Assembly: GCF_902703175.1 (NCBI RefSeq)
Contig: NZ_CACRYJ010000071.1
Location: 62,001-126,000 of the forward strand
DNA from: Occultella aeris
Lineage (GTDB): Bacteria; Actinomycetota; Actinomycetes; Actinomycetales; Beutenbergiaceae
Length of the DNA: 64,000 nucleotides
Direction: 5' to 3'
A program made the translations under genes and the position numbers. The notes below the pieces were generated by a model. That model ran no database searches. It saw nothing but the letters and a program-made list of their open reading frames with translations, and was not told the origin of the DNA. Positions 1 through 8,624 of the stretch are shown here, one piece after another. Position 1 is the stretch's first letter; every line of letters begins with the position of its first letter.

Positions 1-171
1 CTGGTAGGTGCGGGGGTAGCCCTGCCCTGGCCGGGTCTCCACGTTGTTGAACCACACATACTCGGTGCCGGACCGGTTCGTCCACGCCTGCTTGCAGGTG
101 ACCGAACAGGTGTGGCAGCCGATGCACTTGTCCAGGTTCATCACCATCGCCATCTGTGCCATGACGCGCAT
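1..171 (-). CDS. narH: Respiratory nitrate reductase beta subunit, N-terminal 57 codons (partial)
   Basis: This is the electron-transfer subunit of the membrane-bound nitrate reductase NarGHI. It carries iron-sulfur clusters that pass electrons from the NarI cytochrome to NarG on the cytoplasmic side. Only the first 57 residues lie in the window; the gene continues past base 1. Visible are a Met-rich start (MRVMAQMAMVMNLDKCIGC) and the first ferredoxin-type motif CIGCHTCSVTC. The ATG at 171-169 shares one base with the narG stop (TGATG), so translation is probably coupled. Family identity is clear from the N-terminus and the position after narG. Confidence 0.93.
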   Translation of the reverse strand, partial: MRVMAQMAMVMNLDKCIGCHTCSVTCKQAWTNRSGTEYVWFNNVETRPGQGYPRTYQ

Positions 172-3100
172 CAGTACTGCACCTCCTGGGAACGACGGCG
201 GATCAGCGTGACCTCGTCGCGCTGATTGCCGGTGGGGCCGATGTAGTTGAACGCGTAGGACAGCTGCGCGTATCCGCCCACCAGGTGCGTGGGTTTCATC
301 ATGATCCGGGTGAGCGAGTTGTGGATGCCGCCACGCTTGCCGGACTTCTCCGACAGGGGCACGTCGATGAGCCGGTCCTGCGCGTGGTGCATGTACACCG
401 TGCCCTCGGGCATCCGGTGGGAGACGATCGCGCGGGCCACGACCACCCCGTTGCGGTTCACGCACTCGATCCAGTCGTTGTCCGAGACGCCGATCTTGGC
501 GGCGTCGAGGTTGGACATCCACACGGCCGGCCCACCGCGGGACAGGCTCAGCATGAGCAGGTTGTCCTGGTACTCGGAGTGGATCGACCACTTGTTGTGC
601 GGGGTGAGGTACCGGACCGCGATCGTGGTGCCCGCGGTGCCGTCGGCGCGCTCGCCGACGGGTGTCTCCCCGAACAGCACCGCCATGTTCAGGGGCGGCC
701 GGTAGATCGGCATGTTCTCCCCGATCTCGCTCATCCAGTCGTGGTCGAGGTAGAACGACTGCCGGCCGCTGAGCGTGTGCCAGGGCTTGAGCCGTTCGAC
801 GTTGATGGTGAACGCCGAGTACCGGCGGCCGCCGCTCTCCGAGCCGGACCACTCCGGCGAGGTGATCACGGGGGTGGGGGCGGCCTGGGTGTCCGCGAAC
901 CGGATCCGCTTGCCCTCGTGCTCGGCGGCCAGGTCGGCCATCGGTTGGCCGGTGCGCTGCTCCAGGGTGTGGAAGCCGGCGGTGGCCAGGTGCCCGTTCG
1001 TCGTCCCGGACAGGGACAGGATGAACTCGCAGACCTGGCGGTCCTGCTCCAGCGCCGGCCGGCCCTCGGCGACGCCACCGCGGGCCGGCCCGTTCAGGTC
1101 GCGCAGGAGGTCCACCTCGTGGGCGAGGTCGAACGTGATGCCCTTCGTGGTGGCGCCGAGCTCGGCCAGGAGCGGGCCGGCCGAGCGCATCTTGTCCGCG
1201 ATCGCCGTGTAGTCCCGTTCGACGACGACGAGCTTCGGCATCGTCCTGCCGGGGATCGGCTCGCACTCGCCGAACTTCCAGTCCTTGACGATGCCCGACG
1301 GCGTCGCGAGCGCATCCGGGGTGTCGTGCGTGAGCGGGACGGCCACCAGGTCCTTGCGGGTGCCGAGGTGTGCGCGGGCCTGCTCGGAGAACTCCGCGGC
1401 GATGTTGTGGAACGCCTCGAAGTCGGTGCGGGCCTGCCACGGTGGGGCGATCGCGGGGTTGAACGAGTTCACGTACGGATGCATGTCGGTGCTGGACAGG
1501 TCGTACTTCTCGTACCAGGTGGCGGCCGGCAGCACGATGTCGGAGAAGATCGTCGTGGAGGTCATCCGGAAGTCGAGGGTGAACAGCAGGTCGAGCTTGC
1601 CGGCGGGTGCCTCGTCCCGCCAGACGACATCCCGTGGACGCTTGTCCGCTGGCGTCTCGCTCGCGTTGACGGAGTGATCGGTGCCGAGCAGGTGCCGCAG
1701 GAAGTACTCGTCGCCCTTGGCGGAACTGCCGAGCAGGTTCGAGCGCCAGATGCCGAGCACCCGGGGGAAGTTCTCGGGCGCGTCCGGGTCCTCCGCGGCG
1801 AACCGCAGGTCCCCGCTCTTGAGCTGGGCCGGGACGTACGTGCCGACGTCCTGCCCGGCCGCCTCGGCGTCGTCGACGACCTGCAGCGAACTGCGGTCGA
1901 AGGTGGGGTAGGACGGGGACCAGCCGAGCCGGGCGGACTGGGCGAGGATGTCCGCCGTCGTCATCCCGGCCCAGCGGCCGCCCGGGCGGCCGGACAGTTC
2001 GTCGGCGGTGAAGGCGTCGTAGCGGAACTGGTCGGTGTGCAGGAACCAGTACGCCGTCTGGATCATGTGCCGCGGCGGGCGGGACCAGTCCAGGGCATTC
2101 GCGTACTGGGTGAAGCCGGTCAGCGGACGCACCTTCTCCTGGCCGACGTAGTGTGCCCAGCCGCCGCCGTTGCGGCCCTGGGACCCGGTGATCGTGGTGA
2201 GGGTGAGGAACGCCCGGTAGATGGCGTCGGAGTGGAACCAGTGGTTCGTCCCGGCACCCATCAGGATCATCGAGCGACCGTTGGACTCCTCCGCGTTCGC
2301 GGCGAACTCCCGGCCGATCTTCGCGGCCTTCCTCGCGGGCACGCCGGTGATGGCCTCCTGCCATGCGGGCGTGCACGGTGAGGTGGCGTCGTCGTAGCCG
2401 GTGGGCCACTTACCGGGCAGCCCGTCGCGGCCGACTCCGTACTGGGCGAGCAGAAGGTCGAAGACCGTGGTGACCAGGTGCGCACCGACCCGGCGCACCG
2501 GGACCCCGCGCACGATCTCGGCGGCGGCGCCGTCGGGCGTGTCGAAGCGGGGCAGCGTGACCGGCACGGCGTCCGGCACCGCACCCGGCCCGGCTGCGGC
2601 CGACGCGGCATCGGCGACGCTCAGCGCCGGCGCGACTCCTTCGAGGTCCAGGTTCCACTTGCCGGCGCCCGCCTCCCCGAACCGGAAGCCCAGGGACCCG
2701 TTCGGGACAACCGGGGCACCGGTGGACTCCTCGAGGACCACCGTCTTGAACTCGTCGTGCTCACCCCGGCCGGGGGTGCCCGGCGGCAGGTCCGCGGCGG
2801 TGAGGAACTTCCCCGGAACGTAACCCTCGCCGTCGGGCTCGAGCCGGATCAGGAACGGGAGGTCGGTGTACGAGCGTGCGTAGTCGACGAAGTACGGCGT
2901 GCGGCGGTCGACGAAGAACTCCTTGAGCACAACGTGCCCCATCGCCATCGCGAGGGCGCCGTCCGTGCCCGGAACCGGGGCGAGCCATTCGTCGGCGAAC
3001 TTGACGTTGTCCGCATAGTCGGGGGCGACCGCGATGACCTTCTGGCCCCGATAGCGGGCCTCGACCATCCAGTGCGCGTCCGGGGTGCGGGTCACCGGGA

Positions 3101-3911
3101 CATTCGAGCCCCACATGATGAGGTACCCGGCGTCCCACCAGTCGCCGGACTCGGGCACGTCCGTCTGGTCCCCGAAGACCTGCGGTGACGCCACCGGGAG
3201 GTCGGCGTACCAGTCGTAGAAGGACAGCATCGCGCCACCGATGAGGGAGTAGAACCGGGACCCGACGCCGTGGGAGACCATCGACATCGCAGGGATCGGG
3301 GAGAACCCGGCGATCCGGTCCGGTCCGTGGTCGGCGATGGTCGCCACGTGCGCGGCGGCGATCATCTCGACCGCCTCGCCCCAGCCGGCGCGGACCAGGC
3401 CACCCTTGCCACGGGCGGCCTTGTACCGCTTGGACCGCTCCGGGTCGCCGGTGATGTCCCGCCAGGCGAGTACTGGGTCACCGAGGCGGGCCTTCGCCTC
3501 CCGGTACATCTCGAGCAGGACGCCGCGCACGTACGGGTAGCGGACCCTGGTGGGGGAGTAGGTGTACCAGGAGAACGCGGCGCCGCGCGGGCAGCCCCGC
3601 GGCTCGTAGTCGGGTCGGTCCGGGCCGGCGCTGGGATAGTCGGTCTGCTGCGCCTCCCAGGTGATGATGCCGTCCTTGACGTAAACCTTCCAGGAGCAGG
3701 ATCCGGTGCAGTTGACGCCGTGCGTGGACCGGACGACCTTGTCGTGCGCCCAGCGGTCCCGGTAGAACGTGTCCGCGTCCCGACCGCCCTTCTGGTGCAG
3801 CGTGCGCAGGTCCGCCGAGACCTCCTTGGGCTTGAAGAACCGCCGGGCCTTCAGCAGGCCCTCCACGATCCCGGTGTCCAGCCCGGGTGGCGGTGTCTGC
3901 TGCGTGGTCAT
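171..3911 (-). CDS. narG: Respiratory nitrate reductase alpha subunit
   Basis: This is the catalytic molybdenum-bis-MGD subunit that reduces nitrate to nitrite during anaerobic respiration. It is 1246 residues, the usual NarG length. The N-terminus holds the FS0 [4Fe-4S] motif with a histidine ligand: H64, C68, C72 and C107 in the spacing H-x3-C-x3-C-x34-C. The motif YDWYADLP, whose aspartate ligates Mo in Escherichia coli NarG, and GSNVPVTRTPDAH follow. No Tat signal is seen, as expected for a cytoplasmic-facing NarG. The ATG is preceded by GGAGGGA at a good distance and overlaps the narK stop by four bases (ATGA). The order narK-narG-narH indicates one operon, with narJ and narI probably beyond the left edge. 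Confidence 0.97.
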   Translation of the reverse strand: MTTQQTPPPGLDTGIVEGLLKARRFFKPKEVSADLRTLHQKGGRDADTFYRDRWAHDKVVRSTHGVNCTGSCSWKVYVKDGIITWEAQQTDYPSAGPDRPDYEPRGCPRGAAFSWYTYSPTRVRYPYVRGVLLEMYREAKARLGDPVLAWRDITGDPERSKRYKAARGKGGLVRAGWGEAVEMIAAAHVATIADHGPDRIAGFSPIPAMSMVSHGVGSRFYSLIGGAMLSFYDWYADLPVASPQVFGDQTDVPESGDWWDAGYLIMWGSNVPVTRTPDAHWMVEARYRGQKVIAVAPDYADNVKFADEWLAPVPGTDGALAMAMGHVVLKEFFVDRRTPYFVDYARSYTDLPFLIRLEPDGEGYVPGKFLTAADLPPGTPGRGEHDEFKTVVLEESTGAPVVPNGSLGFRFGEAGAGKWNLDLEGVAPALSVADAASAAAGPGAVPDAVPVTLPRFDTPDGAAAEIVRGVPVRRVGAHLVTTVFDLLLAQYGVGRDGLPGKWPTGYDDATSPCTPAWQEAITGVPARKAAKIGREFAANAEESNGRSMILMGAGTNHWFHSDAIYRAFLTLTTITGSQGRNGGGWAHYVGQEKVRPLTGFTQYANALDWSRPPRHMIQTAYWFLHTDQFRYDAFTADELSGRPGGRWAGMTTADILAQSARLGWSPSYPTFDRSSLQVVDDAEAAGQDVGTYVPAQLKSGDLRFAAEDPDAPENFPRVLGIWRSNLLGSSAKGDEYFLRHLLGTDHSVNASETPADKRPRDVVWRDEAPAGKLDLLFTLDFRMTSTTIFSDIVLPAATWYEKYDLSSTDMHPYVNSFNPAIAPPWQARTDFEAFHNIAAEFSEQARAHLGTRKDLVAVPLTHDTPDALATPSGIVKDWKFGECEPIPGRTMPKLVVVERDYTAIADKMRSAGPLLAELGATTKGITFDLAHEVDLLRDLNGPARGGVAEGRPALEQDRQVCEFILSLSGTTNGHLATAGFHTLEQRTGQPMADLAAEHEGKRIRFADTQAAPTPVITSPEWSGSESGGRRYSAFTINVERLKPWHTLSGRQSFYLDHDWMSEIGENMPIYRPPLNMAVLFGETPVGERADGTAGTTIAVRYLTPHNKWSIHSEYQDNLLMLSLSRGGPAVWMSNLDAAKIGVSDNDWIECVNRNGVVVARAIVSHRMPEGTVYMHHAQDRLIDVPLSEKSGKRGGIHNSLTRIMMKPTHLVGGYAQLSYAFNYIGPTGNQRDEVTLIRRRSQEVQY

Positions 3912-5194
3912 GACGTGTTCCCTCCGGTGGTGGGCTCTGCGGGGTCTACGGGTGCGGCCGCCGCGGTTTCGGCGCGGCGCAGGGCGGCCTTGCGGACCGG
4001 ACCCCAGGTGAAGGCGGCCATGCCGAAGGCGACGAGGGCGAGCAGGACGTATCCGACCGTGTAGCTGCCGAGGGCGTCGTAGGTTGCGCCCATCACGAGC
4101 GGCGGCACGAACCCGCCGAGGCCGCCGGCCGCGCCGACCACCCCGGTGACGGACCCGACCTTGTTCGGTGGTGCGACCTGCCCGACGAGTGCGAACGTGG
4201 CGCCGGACGCGGCGCCGAGGGTGGCGGCCATGCCAAGGAATGCGGCCGTCGGGATCGGCACCAGCGGAAGCCCGATCGCATCGATGGCCGAGAACACGCC
4301 GGTCGCTGCGAAGCTCACGAGGAGCACCTTGATCGCGCCGATCCGATCCGAGAGTGCGCCGCCGATCGGCCGGGCGACCACGGCCAGGATGACGAACACC
4401 GCGGTCCGGAACGAGGCATCGGTTCCGGTCAGGCCATAGGCGTTCACCAGATACGTGGGCAGGTACACGCTGAAGGCGACGAAGCCGCCGAAGCCGAGTG
4501 CGTACAGGGCGGCCAGTTGCCAGGTGACCCCGAGCTTCATCGTCGCGGCCGTGTTGGCGACGAAGGAGCCCGCGGGCCTGGGCCGGTCCGGGGACTCCCG
4601 GAGCATCAGGTAACTCACCACGGCATACACGGCCAGGATCACGCTGACCAGCACGAACGGCGCCTGCCGGCCGAAGGAGTCGGCGAGTGGCACTGTCGTG
4701 AACGCCGAGATCGCGGTGCCGGCGGTGCCCATTCCGAAGATCCCGAGCGCGGCGCCGCGTTTGCTGACCCGGTACCAGGAGGACACGAACGGCACCCCGA
4801 TCGCGAACGAGGTGCCGCCGAGGCCGAGGAAGAACCCGCCGAGCAGCATCATCGGGAACGAGTCCGCCACGAAGGCGATGAACAGCACCGGGATGATGGT
4901 CAGCACGCTCACGAGCGGGAACATGAACTTCGCGCCGAACCGATCGGTCAGCGCACCGATCGGGATCCGCCCGAGCGATCCGACGAGCACCGGCGTCGCC
5001 ACCAGCGCCGACTGCTGGAACCCCGTCAGGTCGAGCCGCTCGCCGTAGTCTCCCCCGAGCGGCGAGATCAGCGACCAGGCCCAGAAGTTCACGCCGAACC
5101 CGACCGTGGCCAGGACCAGCATCATGGTCGCCCGCGACCTCTCGCCCTGCTCGAGGGCCGTCCTGGCCCCGCCTGCTGTGTTCGATCCGGACAT
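3908..5194 (-). CDS. narK: Nitrate/nitrite transporter of the major facilitator superfamily
   Basis: This polytopic inner-membrane protein of 428 residues has about twelve hydrophobic segments. It is expected to import nitrate or exchange nitrate for nitrite for the reductase encoded just downstream. The glycine-rich segment LGGTSFAIGVPFVSSWY in the fifth helix region matches the nitrate-signature stretch of the NarK/NNP family. The start ATG at 5194 follows GGCGGGGA. The gene overlaps narG by four bases and is the first gene of the operon. A TGTGATCAA sequence about 25 bases upstream resembles a CRP/FNR-type half-site. Whether the protein is a nitrate/proton symporter or an antiporter cannot be read from sequence alone. 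Confidence 0.9.
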   Translation of the reverse strand: MSGSNTAGGARTALEQGERSRATMMLVLATVGFGVNFWAWSLISPLGGDYGERLDLTGFQQSALVATPVLVGSLGRIPIGALTDRFGAKFMFPLVSVLTIIPVLFIAFVADSFPMMLLGGFFLGLGGTSFAIGVPFVSSWYRVSKRGAALGIFGMGTAGTAISAFTTVPLADSFGRQAPFVLVSVILAVYAVVSYLMLRESPDRPRPAGSFVANTAATMKLGVTWQLAALYALGFGGFVAFSVYLPTYLVNAYGLTGTDASFRTAVFVILAVVARPIGGALSDRIGAIKVLLVSFAATGVFSAIDAIGLPLVPIPTAAFLGMAATLGAASGATFALVGQVAPPNKVGSVTGVVGAAGGLGGFVPPLVMGATYDALGSYTVGYVLLALVAFGMAAFTWGPVRKAALRRAETAAAAPVDPAEPTTGGNTS

Positions 5195-5217
5195 CGATCC
5201 CCGCCGTTCTGACGCCG

Positions 5218-5228
5218 TGTGATCAACC
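5218..5228. promoter_or_regulatory. CRP/FNR-like half-site upstream of narK (tentative)
   Basis: TGTGATCAACC lies 24 bases before the narK start codon. TGTGA is one half of the CRP/GlxR consensus and TGATCAA resembles an FNR core. The second half is poorly conserved (TCTCG). Nitrate reductase operons are often controlled by this regulator family, but the match here is weak. Confidence 0.25.
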
Positions 5229-5252
5229 TCTCGAAGAACCTAGCAAGGCCCA

Positions 5253-5290
5253 CGAGGGGGCGCCCGTGATAAATCCCGGAAACCCCCTCG
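5253..5290 (-). terminator. Hairpin between the beta-helix gene and narK
   Basis: CGAGGGGG at 5253-5260 and CCCCCTCG at 5283-5290 form a perfect 8-bp inverted repeat with a 22-base AT-richer loop. It lies just after the stop codon of the beta-helix gene and about 60 bases before narK, so it probably ends that transcript. No T-run follows. It could instead be part of the narK control region. Confidence 0.4.
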
Positions 5291-5300
5291 CGGATCGGGG

Positions 5301-6917
5301 TTAGCGGAGCCGATCCGCGAGCTGGGCCTCGTACAGCGACTCCGGGATCAGCCCGCCGCGATCGGTGCCCTCGATGAAGCCCTCGGGGTGCGTGTACGGG
5401 CCGTCGCCGGTGATGTCACCGAAGCACCCGATCGCGTAGTTCTGGCCGGTCGGCGGGCGCTGGACGACCAGTTGGGTGCCCGCCGTGTCGGTGTTCCACG
5501 CCACCGAGTGCACCGCGGACCAGCCGTGCCCGGTGCCCCAGTCGCCACGGTTGTACAGACCGATGGTGCGCTCGCTGTTCGGGTCGATCTCGGTGTGGTT
5601 GTCGAACAGCAGCCCCTGGGTCCATTGCCGGTGGCCCTCGCTCGAGGTGTGCGAGCCGGTCGCGGTGGTCCGGTGGAACACCACGCCCGAGACCGAGCTC
5701 GTCCCGTTGGAGACGAACGCGTGCCGGGACTCGCTGGCGTGGCAGTCGGTGAACAGCACCTGTTGGGAGTTGCGTTCCAGATTGAAGTTGTAGCGCATGC
5801 TCCCGGTGATCTCGGAGACTGGGTCCAACGCGTGGCAGGAGACGACCGTGGCCCGGGTTGTGGTGCCCGTGACGATGCCGGACTGACTGAAGTGCAACAC
5901 GGTGCAGCGGCGCACCCACGCGTCCTCGGCCTGGCGGATCCGGATGGCGTGCTTGGCGTGGGACCCGGCCTCCGTGGTCGGGCCGTCGTAGGCGACGTCC
6001 ACCCGCAGGTCCTCGATGCCGACCTCGGTGACGCGGCGCGCCTGGTCCCAGACGTAGACGTAACTCTGGGACAGCGTCCGGTCAAGGGTCGTGAACAGCG
6101 GCACGTCCACGGTCACCCGGTTGCCTGTGATGGCCGTGATGTAGCGGTTGTAGACGATGGGGAGCTGTCCCGGCGTCCACGGAGCATCGATACCGGTGCC
6201 GCCGCCGTCGACGGCGTCGATCCATTCCTGGGTGCACGGGTGGGTGATGATGATGTTGTCACCGACGCTCAGGCCAGAGGCGTCCGCCACCGTGAAGGCA
6301 GCGTCCGCCACTCGCACCAGGTCGCTGATGAGATCGGTGCGGGTGCCGGGCACCTCACCGTCCCAGTTGCCGTTGTCGCCGATGACGACGGCGTTGCGCT
6401 CCGGATCCCCACCCTGCGGCCGGATGATCGTGTTCGTCGCCGGATCCGCCCCGTCGCCGACACCCCGGATGACGACGCCGCTGTAGGGCTGGTCGATGGT
6501 GCGGCTCACCGGGTACACGCCGCCCTCGAGCAGCAGCGCGCCGCGGAACCCGTCCTCGCCGACGGGCAGGGCACCGACCAGCGCGATGGCGGCCTCGATG
6601 TGGTCGTGGTTGTCCGCGCCGTCGGGCAACGGGGCGATCGAGTGGACCACGGGGACGTCGGGGATGTCCCGGCCGCCACGGTGATAGCCGGTGTGGCCGA
6701 AGTCGGGTAGCCGGTGCCCGTCACGGCGGGGGTAGACGAGGCCGCCGCGCCCGTTCACGCGGACCAGGGCGCAGTTCCAGCTTCCGGCCGGGGAGCGCCG
6801 CGAGCTGGCTCCGGGCGCGGCCGGCCCGGTCCCGGCATGCGCGGCGGCCGCGCTCGACCCGCCCACCGCACTAATCGTGGCTGCACCCAGCAGGAATCCT
6901 CGACGTGAGATCTGCAC
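5301..6917 (-). CDS. Tat-exported right-handed parallel beta-helix protein
   Basis: This secreted protein of 538 residues is of the pectate-lyase/glycosidase beta-helix type. The N-terminus is a clear Tat signal: twin arginine in SRRGFLL at residues 4-10, a hydrophobic stretch, and AHA as the probable cleavage site near residue 28. The body has the pattern of a polysaccharide-active beta-helix, including GVYPVSRTIDQPYSGVVIRG and repeated short strands with HAxxSR-type turns. I chose the GTG at 6917 because AAGGAGG lies just before it; the open frame upstream to 7076 has no signal-like start. It is monocistronic, between a tRNA cluster and nar. The substrate is unknown; pectin-like or other plant or microbial polysaccharide is a guess from the fold. 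Confidence 0.8.
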   Translation of the reverse strand: MQISRRGFLLGAATISAVGGSSAAAAHAGTGPAAPGASSRRSPAGSWNCALVRVNGRGGLVYPRRDGHRLPDFGHTGYHRGGRDIPDVPVVHSIAPLPDGADNHDHIEAAIALVGALPVGEDGFRGALLLEGGVYPVSRTIDQPYSGVVIRGVGDGADPATNTIIRPQGGDPERNAVVIGDNGNWDGEVPGTRTDLISDLVRVADAAFTVADASGLSVGDNIIITHPCTQEWIDAVDGGGTGIDAPWTPGQLPIVYNRYITAITGNRVTVDVPLFTTLDRTLSQSYVYVWDQARRVTEVGIEDLRVDVAYDGPTTEAGSHAKHAIRIRQAEDAWVRRCTVLHFSQSGIVTGTTTRATVVSCHALDPVSEITGSMRYNFNLERNSQQVLFTDCHASESRHAFVSNGTSSVSGVVFHRTTATGSHTSSEGHRQWTQGLLFDNHTEIDPNSERTIGLYNRGDWGTGHGWSAVHSVAWNTDTAGTQLVVQRPPTGQNYAIGCFGDITGDGPYTHPEGFIEGTDRGGLIPESLYEAQLADRLR

Positions 6918-7007
6918 AACTTCCTCCTTGAAGTTCCGATGGAACCCCGATGATGGGCGGCCCGCGGGGGCGGGTGGCCACGGGTTGCCGGATGTTGCCG
7001 CAGATTG

Positions 7008-7033
7008 GGGTATGCGCTTTCCCGCAATTGCGG
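7008..7033. promoter_or_regulatory. Two adjacent palindromes upstream of the beta-helix gene
   Basis: GGGTATGCGCTTTCCC (7008-7023) is an imperfect 16-base palindrome with a central GC, like sites bound by LacI-family sugar regulators. It runs into the perfect 12-base palindrome CCGCAATTGCGG (7022-7033). Both lie about 90-115 bases upstream of the GTG start. An operator role is inferred from symmetry and position only. Confidence 0.4.
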
Positions 7034-7079
7034 TCGCCGATGGCGACGTCGACATCGGCGCGAGCCGGGCCCACAACGC

Positions 7080-7115
7080 AGCGGGCCCGCCCGGATCTCT
7101 CCGGACGGGCCCGCT
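7080..7115 (-). terminator. Strong terminator hairpin after the tRNA cluster
   Basis: A 16-bp stem (7080-7095 with 7100-7115, one G-T wobble) and the 4-base loop TCTC lie directly downstream of tRNA-Val on the minus strand. The stem is very GC-rich and is followed by a weak T-containing tail (TGCGTTGT). It should end the Gly-Cys-Val tRNA transcript. Confidence 0.75.
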
Positions 7116-7133
7116 GACCTGCGACTTCTCTTG

Positions 7134-7205
7134 TGGGCGATACTGGGATCGAACCAGTGACCTCTTCCGTGTCAGGGAAGCGCGCTACCGCTGCGCCAAT
7201 CGCCC
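7134..7205 (-). tRNA. tRNA-Val (anticodon GAC)
   Basis: The 72-base cloverleaf has acceptor stem GGGCGAT/ATCGCCC, anticodon arm CTTCC-CTGACAC-GGAAG with anticodon GAC, and a T arm with GGTTCGATCC. The discriminator is A and the CCA end is not encoded. It is the last gene of a three-tRNA transcript and reads GUC/GUU valine codons. Confidence 0.95.
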
Positions 7206-7213
7206 GGGCTGCG

Positions 7214-7284
7214 AGGTGGGTACGGGATTCGAACCCGTGTATACGGCTTTGCAGGCCGCTGCCTCGCCTCTCGGCCAACCCACC
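7214..7284 (-). tRNA. tRNA-Cys (anticodon GCA)
   Basis: The 71-base cloverleaf has acceptor stem GGTGGGT/ACCCACC with discriminator T, anticodon GCA in the loop of CGGCCTGCAAAGCCG, and T arm GGGTTCGAATCCC. The CCA end is not encoded. It lies eight bases from tRNA-Val in the same transcript. Confidence 0.95.
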
Positions 7285-7323
7285 GGTGGTACTCATCTGG
7301 GACCCACCGGAGTGGTGCCTCCG

Positions 7324-7396
7324 AGCGGACGACGGGACTCGAACCCGCGACCCTCACCTTGGCAAGGTGATGCTCTACCAACTGAGCCACGTCCGC
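7324..7396 (-). tRNA. tRNA-Gly (anticodon GCC)
   Basis: The 73-base cloverleaf has acceptor stem GCGGACG/CGTCCGC with discriminator T, anticodon arm CACCT-TGCCA-AGGTG giving anticodon GCC, and T arm GGGTTCGAGTCCC. It is the first gene of the tRNA cluster, about 40 bases from the predicted transcription start. Confidence 0.95.
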
Positions 7397-7441
7397 ATGC
7401 TCGCTTCTCCCACTCGAAAGTGGTTTCTGCGTGCGTCGGAG

Positions 7442-7472
7442 ACTCTAACCCAGTCCCGGGCCGAACGTCCAA
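7442..7472 (-). promoter_or_regulatory. Promoter of the tRNA-Gly/Cys/Val cluster
   Basis: On the minus strand TTGGAC (7472-7467) and TAGAGT (7447-7442) lie 19 bases apart and about 45 bases before tRNA-Gly. Both hexamers resemble the housekeeping sigma consensus. The promoter is back to back with the pabB start. Confidence 0.55.
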
Positions 7473-7487
7473 CCGGTCCCACCTGGG

Positions 7488-7493
7488 TAGCGT
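7488..7493 (+). promoter_or_regulatory. Leaderless-type -10 element of pabB
   Basis: TAGCGT is followed by six bases and then a GTG at 7500, the classic spacing for a transcript that begins at its own start codon. No Shine-Dalgarno sequence is seen. No good -35 element is present. Confidence 0.4.
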
Positions 7494-7499
7494 GTGACC

Positions 7500-8609
7500 G
7501 TGACCACAACGCCTCCGGGCCCTGATCGAGCACGGGCCTGGTTCCGTGGCATCCGCGCCCGGGACGTGATCGGCTACGCCGATCTGGCCCGCGAGCCCGA
7601 GGCCCTGGCGGACGGCGGTTGGTGGGTCGTGGTGGCCGAGTTCGACGGGCCGCTGCACGCGTGGCGGTTCGCCGACGTGCACCGCACCGGAGCCGCGGAC
7701 GCCGTCGTGCGTGACGCCAAGCCCTGGCACGGGCCGGCGCCGGAGCAGTGGCGCAGCACCATGTCGCGCACGGAGTACGTCGCGGCGGTCGAGGCGGTCC
7801 GGGCCGCCGTGCTCGAGGGCGAGGTCTACCAGGCGAACATCTGCCGGGTGCTGGCCGCGCCCCTGGCCGGGCCGCAGCCGCAGGCCGTACTGCCCGACGG
7901 CGGTGGCTGGCGTCCCGATGCGGCTGCCCTCGCGGTGCGGCTCGCCACGGGCAACCCCGCGCCGTACGCGGCGCTCATCGACGTGCCGGCCGGTCCGGAG
8001 TGGCCGGGTAGCTGGGTGGTGAGCGCGTCCCCGGAACTCTCGGTGCGCGTTCGCGATGGGTATGTCACGTCCGGTCCGATCAAGGGCACAGCGGTCACCG
8101 CCGAGGGTCTCGGCGCGAAGGACCGCGCCGAGAACGTGATGATCACCGACCTGGTCCGCAACGACCTCGCCCGCGTGTGCGTGCCCGGCACGGTGGAGGT
8201 CATCGACCTGCTCGCCACCGAGGAGCACCCGGGCCTGGTGCACCTGGTCTCCAGGGTCCGGGGCGAGCTGGCCCCAGGACGCGGTGGCCGGGTGGACTGG
8301 GCCGCGCTGCTCGGGGCAACCCACCCGCCGGGTTCGGTCTCCGGTGCGCCGAAGTCCTCGGCGTTGCGACTGATCGGCGAGCTCGAACCGACGGCCCGGG
8401 GGCCGTACTGCGGCCAGATCGGCTGGCTGGACGCCGACGCGGGCGAGGCGCGGCTCGCCGTCGGGATCCGGACCTTCTGGTGGGCAGATCAGGCGCTCAG
8501 GTTCGGCACGGGCGCCGGGATCACGTGGGGCAGCGACGCCGCGGCCGAGTGGGAGGAGACCGAACTGAAGGCCCGCCGCCTCGTCGGGCTGGCTTCCACC
8601 TCCCGCTAG
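7500..8609 (+). CDS. pabB: Aminodeoxychorismate synthase component I
   Basis: This cytoplasmic enzyme of folate synthesis converts chorismate with ammonia, usually from a PabA glutaminase, to 4-amino-4-deoxychorismate. It is 369 residues, a short form with the chorismate-binding domain and a reduced N-terminal part. The motif PIKGT (about residues 193-197) carries the lysine typical of aminodeoxychorismate synthase; anthranilate synthase has PIAGT. Further family marks are AENVMITDLVRNDL, PPGSVSGAPK and the C-terminal GAGITWGSD. The start could also be the GTG at 7494; I prefer 7500 because TAGCGT lies six bases before it. No pabA or pabC is adjacent. Confidence 0.88.
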   Translation: MTTTPPGPDRARAWFRGIRARDVIGYADLAREPEALADGGWWVVVAEFDGPLHAWRFADVHRTGAADAVVRDAKPWHGPAPEQWRSTMSRTEYVAAVEAVRAAVLEGEVYQANICRVLAAPLAGPQPQAVLPDGGGWRPDAAALAVRLATGNPAPYAALIDVPAGPEWPGSWVVSASPELSVRVRDGYVTSGPIKGTAVTAEGLGAKDRAENVMITDLVRNDLARVCVPGTVEVIDLLATEEHPGLVHLVSRVRGELAPGRGGRVDWAALLGATHPPGSVSGAPKSSALRLIGELEPTARGPYCGQIGWLDADAGEARLAVGIRTFWWADQALRFGTGAGITWGSDAAAEWEETELKARRLVGLASTSR

Positions 8610-8624
8610 GAGGCGCAGCGGCCC

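Noticed and set aside
285-2381. A 698-codon open frame on the plus strand opposite narG
   Set aside because: It has the Arg/Gly/Val/His-rich composition of antisense frames in GC-rich genes and no start signal. narG is unmistakable on the other strand.
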